Shown here: positions 21,658 to 30,109 of the stretch, piece by piece
How the letters are laid out: each line of letters starts with the position of its first letter
Position numbering within the stretch: the stretch's first letter is position 1
The notes under the pieces: model-generated
Database searches by the model: none
What the model was told of the DNA's origin: nothing
What the model saw: the letters and a program-made list of their open reading frames with translations, nothing else
IMG/VR virus record: IMGVR_UViG_3300037502_004173
Span: 1-36,841 of that record
DNA length: 36,841 nucleotides
Source: a virus
Reading direction: 5' to 3' (one strand)
Translations under genes and position numbers: made by a program

Positions 21658-23599
21658 TGACCTCATTCGTCAGGTTACTGGTCAGCCTGTGTATCGGAAC
21701 TACACGGTTGAGTCAGTGGACGAAGAAAGCCGCACGGTTGAGCTGGCGTTCTCCAGTGAGTACCCGGTGGAACGATGGTTTGGCTACGAAGTTCTCGATC
21801 ATTCCTCTGGAGCGGTACGAATGGAGCGTTTTGAGGCGGGCGCCTCTGCGTTGGTTAATCACGATTGGGATGACCTGGTCGGAGTGATTGAGTCAGCTCG
21901 TGTTGAAAAGGGAAATGGACGTGCCGTTGTTCGCTTCGGTACTAGCCCACGGGCGGAGGAAATTTGGCAAGACGTTAAAGATGGCATTCGTCAGCACGTT
22001 TCTATCGGCTACATCGTGCATGCGATGGTGCTGGAGAGTGATGAAGATGATGTTCGCACTTACCGCGTGACAGATTGGGAGCCGTTTGAGCTCTCTTTCG
22101 TCACCGTTCCCGCTGACCCTTCCGTTGGTGTAGGGCGCAGCTTAGATACAACCAAATATCAAAACCATCTGCGTGATATGGGGATCATCATCCCAACTGG
22201 CGCAGCAGAAAATGAACCTGAAATAATTGATAAACGGAGCAATCCTATGAAAGAAAAAGTCCTGCGTGATGCCAGTGGCCGTTTGGTACGTGCAAAAGTT
22301 GATGAGAACAATGCCATTGTCGAAGTGTTGGAAGTGATCGAAGAAGCCGGCACTGAGCGCCAAGCAGGTGCGGAAGCAGAGCAAAACCGAGTGCGTGATA
22401 TTCTTGACCTGTTCGAGCAGTACGGCAGCCGAGGTGTTGATCCTAATGCTTACCTTCGTGATAAAACGAAAACAGCAGCCGATTATCAACGTGCCTTACT
22501 CGATGCGGCAAGTGAGAATGGTGGTCAGCCAGTTGGTTCACGTAGTGCAACACCAACCGTTGCAGATAGTCCTGATATCGGTCTGTCTGACAATGAAATT
22601 CGTCAGTATTCATTCCTGAATGTTCTGCGTTACCTTTCTCAACCTACAAATGAGAAATACCGTCGAGCTGCTGCGTTTGAGTTAGAAGCATCAGAAGCAG
22701 CCGCCGACAAGATGAAGCGTGAAGCTCAGGGCATTATCGTGCCTAATGACGTTCTCCGTGCCGCAGCTCCGGTAAGTAAAACTGGCACGGGTGGCAACTT
22801 AGTTGCAACGGAACATATGGCAGGTAGCTTCATTGACATGCTTTACAACAAATCAGCGGTGATGAACTACGCGACAACACTGACTGGGCTGGTGGGTGAC
22901 CTGTCAATCCCAACTCAGGAAGGTGGCGCAACGGGTTACTGGCTTGGTGAAGACGTCGATGCAACGCTATCTGAAATCACCTTTGGTGAGCGTGGCTTGC
23001 AGAACCGTACTTGTGCGGCTCTGGTCGAGATGACTCGCAAAATGCTGATGCAGTCTTCACCAGACGTCGAAATGTTAGCTCGTGCTGACATTGCGAAGGC
23101 ACTGGCTCTGACCATCGATAAAGCGGCTATGTACGGTACAGGTGGTGATCAACCGCTTGGACTGGCCAACATCACTGGTGTGAACGGCGTGAACTTCGCG
23201 GCAGTAAATCCGACTTACCAAGAAATCGTGAACATGGAGACCGAAATCACGGCAGATAATGCTGATGTTGGCTCCATGCTTTACATGATGAACGCGACTG
23301 GCCGTGGTCACTGTAAGACAACTCAGAAGTTTGCCAACACTAATGGTGCGCCAATCTGGGAAGGTGGCAACACAGTGAATGGGTATGGTACGCACATTTC
23401 CAACCAGATTGATACTGGCGACTACTGGTTTGGTGTTTGGTCTGAAATGCTGATTGGTTTGTGGGGCGGTCTGGACTTAACCATTGACCCATACACTCAC
23501 AGTGCCAAAGGTCGCTTGCGCGTAGTCGCATTCCAGGATGCTGACGTAACGGTTCGTCATCCAGCTTCGTTCTGTTTAGGCAAAAAGCCAGCAGCGTAA
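21629..23599 (+). CDS. Prohead protease fused to HK97-type major capsid protein
   Basis: This 656-residue polyprotein joins an HK97-type prohead protease (S78 family; about 1-180, with His78 in LVNHDW, Ser125 in QHVSIGY and the WEPFELSFVTVPADP segment) to a scaffold-like linker (about 195-310) and an HK97-fold major capsid protein (about 320-656; GDLSIPTQEGGATGYWLGED and later YTHSAKGRLRVVAFQDADV). In most phages these are separate genes. The protease should free the capsid by cleavage between the linker and the capsid part. A good ribosome binding site (AGGAG) precedes the ATG. A terminator follows the gene. Confidence 0.92.
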   Translation: MSKKKTLTSSDLIRQVTGQPVYRNYTVESVDEESRTVELAFSSEYPVERWFGYEVLDHSSGAVRMERFEAGASALVNHDWDDLVGVIESARVEKGNGRAVVRFGTSPRAEEIWQDVKDGIRQHVSIGYIVHAMVLESDEDDVRTYRVTDWEPFELSFVTVPADPSVGVGRSLDTTKYQNHLRDMGIIIPTGAAENEPEIIDKRSNPMKEKVLRDASGRLVRAKVDENNAIVEVLEVIEEAGTERQAGAEAEQNRVRDILDLFEQYGSRGVDPNAYLRDKTKTAADYQRALLDAASENGGQPVGSRSATPTVADSPDIGLSDNEIRQYSFLNVLRYLSQPTNEKYRRAAAFELEASEAAADKMKREAQGIIVPNDVLRAAAPVSKTGTGGNLVATEHMAGSFIDMLYNKSAVMNYATTLTGLVGDLSIPTQEGGATGYWLGEDVDATLSEITFGERGLQNRTCAALVEMTRKMLMQSSPDVEMLARADIAKALALTIDKAAMYGTGGDQPLGLANITGVNGVNFAAVNPTYQEIVNMETEITADNADVGSMLYMMNATGRGHCKTTQKFANTNGAPIWEGGNTVNGYGTHISNQIDTGDYWFGVWSEMLIGLWGGLDLTIDPYTHSAKGRLRVVAFQDADVTVRHPASFCLGKKPAA

Positions 23600-23619
23600 T
23601 TAATCCCGGTAACCATCTA

Positions 23620-23646
23620 AGCCACTCTGCCTGAGTGGCTTTTTAT
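23620..23646 (+). terminator. Internal terminator after the capsid gene
   Basis: AGCCACTC/GAGTGGCT stem with loop TGCCT, then TTTTTATTT. It probably limits expression of genes downstream of the capsid. Confidence 0.85.
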
Positions 23647-23659
23647 TTGGAGAAACAAA

Positions 23660-23851
23660 ATGTCTGTTCAAGCAATTTCAGTCACCCAATCATTCCGATG
23701 TAACGGCCAATTAGTGAAACCAGACACGGTGCTTGAAGTCGGTCAAGGTTGTGATGTTACCCCATCAGAAGCTCGTTCTCTGGTCGGGCAAAAGAAAGCC
23801 GTTTGGGTTCCAGAAGACGAACTCGAAGTAGAAGAAGACGAAGATGAGTAA
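23660..23851 (+). CDS. Small head-region protein, function unknown
   Basis: A 63-residue protein with a basic-to-neutral beta-like body (VTQSFRCNGQLVKPDTVLEV) and a C-terminal acidic tail of Glu/Asp. Similar small proteins follow the capsid gene in lambdoid and Mu-like genomes, but I know no assigned role. It has a good ribosome binding site (TTGGAG) just after the terminator and overlaps the next gene by 8 bases. Confidence 0.65.
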   Translation: MSVQAISVTQSFRCNGQLVKPDTVLEVGQGCDVTPSEARSLVGQKKAVWVPEDELEVEEDEDE

Positions 23852-24194
23852 CTGGGCTCAGGGTGTGGCAGAGATGGATGCGGCACTTATGGCAGAGTTT
23901 TCCATCCCTGTGACTATTCACTTAGATACAGGTGATCGTCAGGCAAGCGGAATTTTTGATAATCCTGCTAGCTTGAGCAAAGTGTCAGGTGGTGGCTTCG
24001 TAGCTGATTCAGAGCCAGAGCTTCACCTGCAGGATAAAGATGCTCAAGGCATTGAAACTCGCCATATTGTAACGATTTCCGGTAAGCAGTGGATGGTTTT
24101 AAGTCCTCCAGAACCGGATGGAACCGGAATGACTAAATTGACGTTAGGACATCACGATGGCCAACAAACCTCAAAACCTTCTATTCAATATTGA
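23844..24194 (+). CDS. Head-tail attachment protein, gpFII-like
   Basis: The 116-residue protein has the beta-barrel pattern of lambda gpFII: IPVTIHLDTGDRQASGIFDN, then the VADSEPELHLQD segment, RHIVTISGKQWMVL and a final PEPDGTGMTKLTL. It would bind the filled head and dock the tail. It is the second small protein after the capsid, as in lambdoid phages. Confidence 0.7.
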   Translation: MSNWAQGVAEMDAALMAEFSIPVTIHLDTGDRQASGIFDNPASLSKVSGGGFVADSEPELHLQDKDAQGIETRHIVTISGKQWMVLSPPEPDGTGMTKLTLGHHDGQQTSKPSIQY

Positions 24195-24774
24195 TCTGGA
24201 AGAGCTGGAAGCCATTCAACATATCCTTGGTGCTACTGAGAGCCAAGTGAAAGCCGCCTACAACAGAGCAATTAGCCGCACAGCCAGAACTGTGCGGTCT
24301 CTTGCTAACAAAGAAATTCGTGATGCTATGCAGGTAAAAAGCCTGAAGGCCATAAGAAAAAGGTTCCAGAACTTCCGGCTGAAAAGTCCAAGCAAGCAGA
24401 AGAAACTTGATGAACTCCGCTTGTGGTTCGGGCTTAACGATTTGCCTGTAGGTTACTTGAAGGGACGAATACGCCGGAATGGTACAAAACGAGATCCAAA
24501 CGGGGCTACGTTTACACCAAAAGGCAAAATGTCTCCACAAACCTATGAGCAAGGTTTTGTTGCCAGAAGATATAAACGCCGTTCTATTTTCACGAGGACT
24601 TCTGAAAAGCGTTTCCCGATTAAGGAAGCGCGGGTACCTGTTTCTAATGCTCTTCAAATCACGATTGAAGATGAGATTTTTGACCGCTTGCCGGAGATAT
24701 TCCTCAAGCATTTTGAGACTGATTTGAAAGGTCGCGTGAAGATGGGGCTAAACAGGAGAGGCTGGCGTGAGTGA
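24157..24774 (+). CDS. Tail completion protein, gpZ-like
   Basis: The 205-residue basic protein matches the minor tail protein Z pattern: helical N-terminus (QVKAAYNRAISRTARTVRSL), then DAMQVKSLKAIRKRFQ, LWFGLNDLPVGYLKGRIRR, ARRYKRRSIFTRT and an amphipathic end. Z-family proteins act at the tail end near the head in lambda. It overlaps its upstream neighbour by 38 bases and its downstream one by 8. Confidence 0.7.
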   Translation: MANKPQNLLFNIDLEELEAIQHILGATESQVKAAYNRAISRTARTVRSLANKEIRDAMQVKSLKAIRKRFQNFRLKSPSKQKKLDELRLWFGLNDLPVGYLKGRIRRNGTKRDPNGATFTPKGKMSPQTYEQGFVARRYKRRSIFTRTSEKRFPIKEARVPVSNALQITIEDEIFDRLPEIFLKHFETDLKGRVKMGLNRRGWRE

Positions 24775-25297
24775 TGGAATTCATTTAACAGAATATCATG
24801 AAAAGGTAACGCAATGGTTGATTGATAACTTGCCCTGGCTCAAGTCAGTTGAGTGCTATCCAGAGACTCAAACGGCATTAGTCACGCCTTGTGCGTTCGT
24901 TGCCGTGATGGATTGGGAGCGAGCTGAAAATCAGCCTATGAACGGACAAATGGCGGTCACGTTGAATTGTGAAATCCTCGCTGTTTTTGGTATGGCAGAT
25001 GCGCAATATCAGCTTGAAGTGCGAAATGCTGCTATGGCCATCGGTTTGAAAGTGGAACAAGCCCGTTTTGGGATGCCAATTGAACCTGCTGTGTTTGTAA
25101 GTGCAGAGCCGGATGCATTCAACCCAGAGCTGGATGATTACGCTGTTTGGTCTATTCGGTTCAACCAAGATGTGGAAGTAGGAGAGGATGCGTTCCAGCC
25201 TGAAGGGCTAACGCCATCCACGATTAAAGTTGGGTTCTCGCCAGAGATTGGTCAGGCCAACGAAGACAAATATGTACAGGTGGTACCGGATGAGTGA
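24767..25297 (+). CDS. Putative tail terminator/completion protein
   Basis: The 176-residue protein lies between the gpZ-like gene and the baseplate gene. Its pattern (LTEYHEKVTQWLIDNLPWLK, then MAVTLNCEILAVFGMADAQYQLEVRNAAMAI and a DDYAVWSIRFNQ strand) resembles tail-terminator folds (gpU/Mu gp37-type), which cap the tail and fix its length. I infer the role from position and fold-like pattern. Confidence 0.5.
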   Translation: MSDGIHLTEYHEKVTQWLIDNLPWLKSVECYPETQTALVTPCAFVAVMDWERAENQPMNGQMAVTLNCEILAVFGMADAQYQLEVRNAAMAIGLKVEQARFGMPIEPAVFVSAEPDAFNPELDDYAVWSIRFNQDVEVGEDAFQPEGLTPSTIKVGFSPEIGQANEDKYVQVVPDE

Positions 25298-25931
25298 TTT
25301 GAATTACATCGTCCGTGACCTGCAGCGCCGTATGGCAAATATGGTTCGCCGTGGTCGAGTGCATAGCGTGGACTTTTCGAGGTCTCCGCCACGGGTAAAA
25401 GTTGAGTATGAAAAAGGTGCGGTCACTGGTTGGTTACCTTGGGCCTCTGGACGAGCATCAAGTAATCATCGGACGGATTGGGAACCACTGGCCATTGGTG
25501 AGCAAGTGCTCATCCTGTCAGAGTCCGGAGAACTATCTGCAGGTGTGGTTCTGCCTTCATTGCCAGATGCTTCAAGCCCAGTACCGAGTACATCGCCTGA
25601 TGAACACGTTAGCCGCTATGAAGATGGGACCACGTTTATCTATAACCGCAAAACCCACGCGCTGACTATTGATGTGCAGGGTGATGCAAATTTACATACC
25701 ACTGGCAACCTGACTGCAACCGTTGAAGGTCAGGCAGATATACATGTGACGAATACAGCCACAGTCACCTCTCAGGCAGATATTAAAGCCGAGGCTCAGG
25801 GTGACGTGATTGTTAATGGTAAACAGGTAAAGCTCAACGGTGGAACAGGGGTGGTGACTGGTGAATGCGTTTGTCATTTCACGGGTAAGCCGCACGGAGA
25901 TATATCAGTCAAAGTGATAGCGGGTAAGTAG
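25290..25931 (+). CDS. Baseplate spike protein, P2 gpV-like
   Basis: I start it at the ATG giving MSDLNYIVRDLQ. The 213-residue protein has an OB-fold-type N-terminus (GRVHSVDFSRSPPRVKVEYE, then WLPWASGRASSNH and GEQVLILSESGEL) and a C-terminal repetitive beta-helix (NLTATVEGQADIHVTNTATV) ending in a Cys/His motif (ECVCHFTGKPHG) that can bind metal at the needle tip, as in gpV spikes. The spike punctures the outer membrane when the sheath contracts. Confidence 0.9.
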   Translation: MSDLNYIVRDLQRRMANMVRRGRVHSVDFSRSPPRVKVEYEKGAVTGWLPWASGRASSNHRTDWEPLAIGEQVLILSESGELSAGVVLPSLPDASSPVPSTSPDEHVSRYEDGTTFIYNRKTHALTIDVQGDANLHTTGNLTATVEGQADIHVTNTATVTSQADIKAEAQGDVIVNGKQVKLNGGTGVVTGECVCHFTGKPHGDISVKVIAGK

Positions 25932-26129
25932 ATGGCCTTAAGCAAATCAGATTTGAAAAGCCGCATTGTTTCTGAATTTGAAAACCTTGGGGCTACAGCT
26001 AATGGTGAGCATTCTTGGGTGAATAAGATGGCAGAGGCTATCGCCAACGCGGTGATTGATGAAATTCAGGCGAATGGTAAGGCATCTGTTACCAGTGGTA
26101 GCAGCACTGGTGAATGGCCTATTCAATAG
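25932..26129 (+). CDS. Small baseplate-region protein, function unknown
   Basis: A 65-residue, mostly helical protein (SDLKSRIVSEFENLGATANG, then MAEAIANAVIDEIQANGK). It starts directly after the gpV stop. A short protein of this type is common between V and W in P2-like myoviruses, but its role is not known to me. Confidence 0.65.
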   Translation: MALSKSDLKSRIVSEFENLGATANGEHSWVNKMAEAIANAVIDEIQANGKASVTSGSSTGEWPIQ

Positions 26130-26137
26130 GGGAAATT

Positions 26138-26476
26138 ATGCGTGGGATGGATGCAAATACAGGTCGTGTTCTGAGTGGCATCGACCATTTGAAGCAGTCG
26201 GTGATTGACATCCTCACTACGCCAATAGGCTCACGAGTGATGCGCCGTGATTATGGTAGTCGCCTGTTTGAACTGATAGATAATCCGACTAACCCTGAGA
26301 CAGTAGCCGATATTGTGGCAGAAAGTGCCCAAGCCCTGAAAAAGTGGGAAAAGCGCATTGAAGTATCACGAGTTCTGGTGACTTCCGCTCAGCCTGGTTC
26401 GGTTGCGTTGACCATTGAGGGTAAATACAAACCCAATGGTGAGTCCATCACACTGGAAGGTATTGAGGTGAATTAA
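26138..26476 (+). CDS. Baseplate wedge protein, P2 gpW (gp25-like)
   Basis: I start it at the ATG giving MRGMDANTGR, because AGGGGAAATT precedes it; an upstream ATG would overlap the previous gene. The 112-residue protein has the gp25/lysozyme-like wedge motif (LTTPIGSRVMRRDYGSRLFE, then ALKKWEKRIEV). It nucleates sheath assembly on the baseplate. Its stop overlaps the gpJ start. Confidence 0.9.
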   Translation: MRGMDANTGRVLSGIDHLKQSVIDILTTPIGSRVMRRDYGSRLFELIDNPTNPETVADIVAESAQALKKWEKRIEVSRVLVTSAQPGSVALTIEGKYKPNGESITLEGIEVN

Positions 26477-27369
26477 TGGCTACTGTAAATGTCGATATGA
26501 GCCAACTGCCGAAGCCTGCAGTGATAGAGCAGTTGGACTATGAACAAATCCTGCAGGAATGGATCGTACGTTATCAGGTTCTGGATCCTGATTACCAAGA
26601 TGTGAATGAATCTGATCCAGTTTATAAATTGATGGAAGTCGCCGCATTTCGTGAAATGGTGATGCGTCAGCGGGTTAATGACGGTGCGCATGCCACCATG
26701 TTGGCGTATGCCGTCGATGAAGATTTGGATGTCATTGGTGCCAACTTCGATGTTGAACGCTTGGTGATTGATGAAGGTGATCCCGATGCGGTACCACCCA
26801 TTGAAAGAGTGATGGAATCCAATGAAGCGTTTCGTTACCGGATCCAATTATCCAACCGAGCCAAAAATACCGCAGGCAGCGCAGATGATTACGAGTTCTG
26901 GGCATTATCAGCCGATGGTCGGGTGAAAAGTGTCGCTACTGATTCCCCTCAAGGGACATTGACCGTTACAGTTTCAGTCCTTTCCCATGAGGGTAATGGC
27001 ACAGCAGCACCTGAACTTATCACGCTGGTGGAAAACACATTGACACCTAAAGGCACCAGACCACTTAGTGATGAGGTCGTGGTACAAAGTGCCAACATCA
27101 ATGAGTTTGCAGTGGTTGCAGAGTTAGAACTATTTGCAGGCCCTGACCAAAGTGAAGTGTTAAATGCAGCTCGAGCTCAGTTAGATAAATGGCTGTCTGA
27201 ATCCCATCAACAGGGCATCGACTTAACTCTGGATGGTTTTTATGCCTCATTGCGTGTGCCTGGTGTTTATAAGGTGCATTTGACCTCACCTGCAGACGAC
27301 ATTATCAATGACCAATTCAGTGCCGGGTATGCTTCCAGCATTACGCTAACTACAAGGGTGACAGGATGA
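26476..27369 (+). CDS. Baseplate protein, P2 gpJ-like
   Basis: The 297-residue protein has the gpJ order: LPKPAVIEQLDYEQILQEWI, then the ESDPVYKLMEVAAFREMVMR segment, AYAVDEDLDVIGANFDV and GTRPLSDEVVV. It forms the outer wedge of the baseplate with gpW and gpI. It overlaps both neighbours by one and four bases. Confidence 0.92.
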   Translation: MATVNVDMSQLPKPAVIEQLDYEQILQEWIVRYQVLDPDYQDVNESDPVYKLMEVAAFREMVMRQRVNDGAHATMLAYAVDEDLDVIGANFDVERLVIDEGDPDAVPPIERVMESNEAFRYRIQLSNRAKNTAGSADDYEFWALSADGRVKSVATDSPQGTLTVTVSVLSHEGNGTAAPELITLVENTLTPKGTRPLSDEVVVQSANINEFAVVAELELFAGPDQSEVLNAARAQLDKWLSESHQQGIDLTLDGFYASLRVPGVYKVHLTSPADDIINDQFSAGYASSITLTTRVTG

Positions 27370-27998
27370 CGGTAAACAGCCTGCTGCCACCCAATGCCAG
27401 CAAACATGAACGAGACATAGAGGCGGTGATTTCACCGCCTCTTTCTATTCCAAACCGTGACATATGGAACCCGTGGAAGTGTCCAGAGCATCTACTACCC
27501 CATTTGGCGTGGGCCTTGTCGGTGGATAACTGGGATTCATCTTGGCCGATAGAACGAAAGCGGCAGGTAATCGCAGACAGTACTTACATCCACCGAAAAA
27601 AAGGCACGAGAGATGCGGTTGAGCGCGTCGTCAGCGCCATTCGAGGTGATGAAACCCAAGTTACCGAATGGTTTGAAGATAAAGCCAACCTTGCACCTGG
27701 TGAATTCACGATTGATTACGTATCGACAGGAACACCAATAGATGGCTCTGATCTAGGAAAGCTCGTTCCAGCCATTAACTCTGCGAAAAACGTTCGCAGT
27801 AACTTAACCAAAGTCACCATTACCAGCCGAGTGGAAGCGCCTGAAAACCATGCTGCAGTAAGCCGACAAGGGCTGCAGATGAAGGCGGGACCATGGGTCA
27901 TTTCTTCGATGGTGAGTTCTTCAGATAACGGGATGGCCTGCCTGTCTCGACAAGCATTACAGATTAAATCCGGTCCACTACCGTTAGTGTTGGAGTAA
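27366..27998 (+). CDS. Baseplate/tail protein, P2 gpI-like
   Basis: The 210-residue protein carries the gpI signature: LLPPNASKHERDIEAVISPP, then CPEHLLPHLAWALSVDNWD and KRQVIADSTYIHRKKGTRDA. It connects the wedge to the tail fibre or spike. A repeated segment (VSRQGLQMKAGPWVISSMVS and LSRQALQIKSGPLPLV) at the C-terminus suggests a short duplicated attachment motif for the spike encoded next. Confidence 0.9.
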   Translation: MTVNSLLPPNASKHERDIEAVISPPLSIPNRDIWNPWKCPEHLLPHLAWALSVDNWDSSWPIERKRQVIADSTYIHRKKGTRDAVERVVSAIRGDETQVTEWFEDKANLAPGEFTIDYVSTGTPIDGSDLGKLVPAINSAKNVRSNLTKVTITSRVEAPENHAAVSRQGLQMKAGPWVISSMVSSSDNGMACLSRQALQIKSGPLPLVLE

Positions 27999-28003
27999 CA
28001 AAC

Positions 28004-30022
28004 ATGAGTGAAACCCCAGAGAACCAACAGCAATATGGTTCAATCCTTACCATTCTCGGCGAGAATGCGGAGCAGAACGGTAAGCTACAAAACAAACAGA
28101 TCACCTTTACCCATATCGCGATTGGCGATGCAAACGACACCTATATTCAGCCAGACCGCAAGCAGACCGCGTTGACGAATGAGTTAGCTCGTATTCCGGT
28201 CAACTCCGTTGATGTACTTCAGCCAACCCCAGAAAGCGTGCCAATGCTCAAGGTCGAGGCCGTTCTACCGGATGATGTGAATGATCTGGTGATTCGTGAG
28301 TTTGCTGCAGTGGCTACCTTCGATGGAAATACTTATTTTCATGCGGTTGGGAACTGTGCTCGTATTTATGTACCAGCACCAGTGAACAATGGCAACGTCA
28401 GCACGCCAGTGACGCTGGAAATGATTTTTGTCATTACTAGTGCCGATCCGATTGTTGAGATTGATCCAAATGTAGTCACAGCGAGTAGGGAATATGTAAA
28501 CAATGCCGTTCCAAAATTCGCTTATTCAACATTTGGCACGCATTTGCGTTCTTCTCAAGACCGATTCAAGGATGCCATAAACATCAAAGATTTTGGTGCG
28601 ACAGGAAATTTTGAAGATGATACGGATGCTTTTCTTTTAGCCGCTGAGTTCGTTAAAACAAATGGCAAATATAAGACAATATATGCACCTGCTGACTCAT
28701 ATCGTTGTGATAAACCAATTGTTTTATGGGATGGCGCCTCCTTAATTGGCGACGGAAGAAACTCTACATCAATAACGAACACAGACCCAACGTCTAAAAC
28801 GGACATCGAAACCTTGAGTCCAGTCAGACAGCTTGAGCGTAACGTCAACTGTAATGTGGCTTTATTTTCCAGCAGTCAGGGATATTCCTATAACTCACAA
28901 GTTAAGGACTTGCGTCTATCTGGTCCTGTTGGCTCCATGTCTGATGGTTCTGGTAAGTTGTCTTATTCTATCTATACGCCGGAAATCACTCATATGGAGT
29001 TGCAAGGATTACTTCTCGATAATGCAAAGCATGGTTTCTGGTCGTATAACACTTGGATGTGCTCGTTAGAAGAAGTAGTTGCAAGAAATGTATTTGGTTG
29101 GGGGTTTGCTGTCGCCGATGACGGCAATGGTAAGGGGGGGTCAACGTCAACTCATCTAAAACGTTGCTGGGTTAACACGGGGGCTGGAGGTTATTACCTT
29201 TATGGTATGAACTACAGTGATATGGTCAACTGTGGAGCAGACCATATCGGTCTGACTGGTTATGATGAAATGGAAACCTCCCCTTATTTTTTCCACTTGT
29301 GTAATGGCCTAAATGCAAGTGGGTGTGGGTCTGAAGATGTCATTACCGACCTTGTTTACAACGTAGTCAGTGGTCACGTTAATCTCAGCAATCCTACGAT
29401 ACAAAACTGGCGACCAAATAGAGACTCCTTATTTAAAGCTCTTATTAAAAATACCGGTGCAAACCTCACCGTCATGGAAGGACAAACGTCGCTATTGAAA
29501 GTGTCTAGGAATGACCCAGGTGAACTCTATTCTGTGGCTGCTGTTTCAGAAGGATCCCGAACACAGGTAATTGGGGGCTTCTGTGATAGAGCCGTGGACG
29601 AACAGCTCGTGACTTTAGCTTCCGTATTTCACGGTGGCGGTTTTGAAGCTTTGGGTAATCGAATTAAATTGAGAGACGGATTTGGCTCGAAGCAGTTAGA
29701 TTATGGATTACTTTCATTGCTCCAAGGTAGTTGGTCAAGTGGTTCTGGTGACGGTGTCTTTACTAAATCTCAGGTTGTTAATTGTAAAGCGGGTGATTTG
29801 ATAGATGTTCCTGTTAGTGCTGATGTTTACAAAATTCGTGATGCGTTTGCTCGATTAGTTACTGACGATGATGAATCTAGACAAATTCGAGTCGAAGTGA
29901 CACACATTTATCATTCGCCAGAAGAATACAACCGAGTGCGTGTGTGGTTCTTTAATCCAGATGGTTCCACAAACTATCAATTACACGATATCGTCATTTC
30001 ATCCATCATTTCAGTGAAATAA
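28004..30022 (+). CDS. Tail spike/fibre with collar domain and beta-helix
   Basis: The 672-residue protein begins with a phage tail-collar (DUF3751) domain (about 8-165: YGSILTILGENAEQNGKLQN, then TFTHIAIGDANDTYI and TNELARIPVNSVDVL), which attaches to gpI. From about 195 (INIKDFGATGNFEDDTDAF) it turns into a pectate-lyase-type right-handed beta-helix with Gly/Asn-rich coils, as in polysaccharide-degrading tailspikes. It therefore may bind or cut the host's surface polysaccharide. No separate fibre-assembly chaperone (gpG-like) follows. Confidence 0.85.
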   Translation: MSETPENQQQYGSILTILGENAEQNGKLQNKQITFTHIAIGDANDTYIQPDRKQTALTNELARIPVNSVDVLQPTPESVPMLKVEAVLPDDVNDLVIREFAAVATFDGNTYFHAVGNCARIYVPAPVNNGNVSTPVTLEMIFVITSADPIVEIDPNVVTASREYVNNAVPKFAYSTFGTHLRSSQDRFKDAINIKDFGATGNFEDDTDAFLLAAEFVKTNGKYKTIYAPADSYRCDKPIVLWDGASLIGDGRNSTSITNTDPTSKTDIETLSPVRQLERNVNCNVALFSSSQGYSYNSQVKDLRLSGPVGSMSDGSGKLSYSIYTPEITHMELQGLLLDNAKHGFWSYNTWMCSLEEVVARNVFGWGFAVADDGNGKGGSTSTHLKRCWVNTGAGGYYLYGMNYSDMVNCGADHIGLTGYDEMETSPYFFHLCNGLNASGCGSEDVITDLVYNVVSGHVNLSNPTIQNWRPNRDSLFKALIKNTGANLTVMEGQTSLLKVSRNDPGELYSVAAVSEGSRTQVIGGFCDRAVDEQLVTLASVFHGGGFEALGNRIKLRDGFGSKQLDYGLLSLLQGSWSSGSGDGVFTKSQVVNCKAGDLIDVPVSADVYKIRDAFARLVTDDDESRQIRVEVTHIYHSPEEYNRVRVWFFNPDGSTNYQLHDIVISSIISVK

Positions 30023-30060
30023 TAATTCTCACTCTATTGTGAATACCCAAATTAATCGAC

Positions 30061-30084
30061 AACCCCGCACTCACGGGGTTTTTT
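30061..30084 (+). terminator. Internal terminator between spike and sheath
   Basis: AACCCCG/CGGGGTT stem with loop CACTCA followed by TTTTATT. The sheath gene starts 26 bases later with its own ribosome binding site. Confidence 0.85.
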
Positions 30085-30109
30085 ATTACCCGACGAATAG
30101 GAATTAGCT

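Noticed and set aside
22142-22489. Minus-strand ORF inside the protease-capsid gene
   Set aside because: Antisense to a well-supported gene, with Cys/Phe-rich composition typical of a shadow frame.
24181-24711. 176-codon minus-strand ORF
   Set aside because: Long, but entirely antisense to the gpZ-like gene and without a ribosome binding site.
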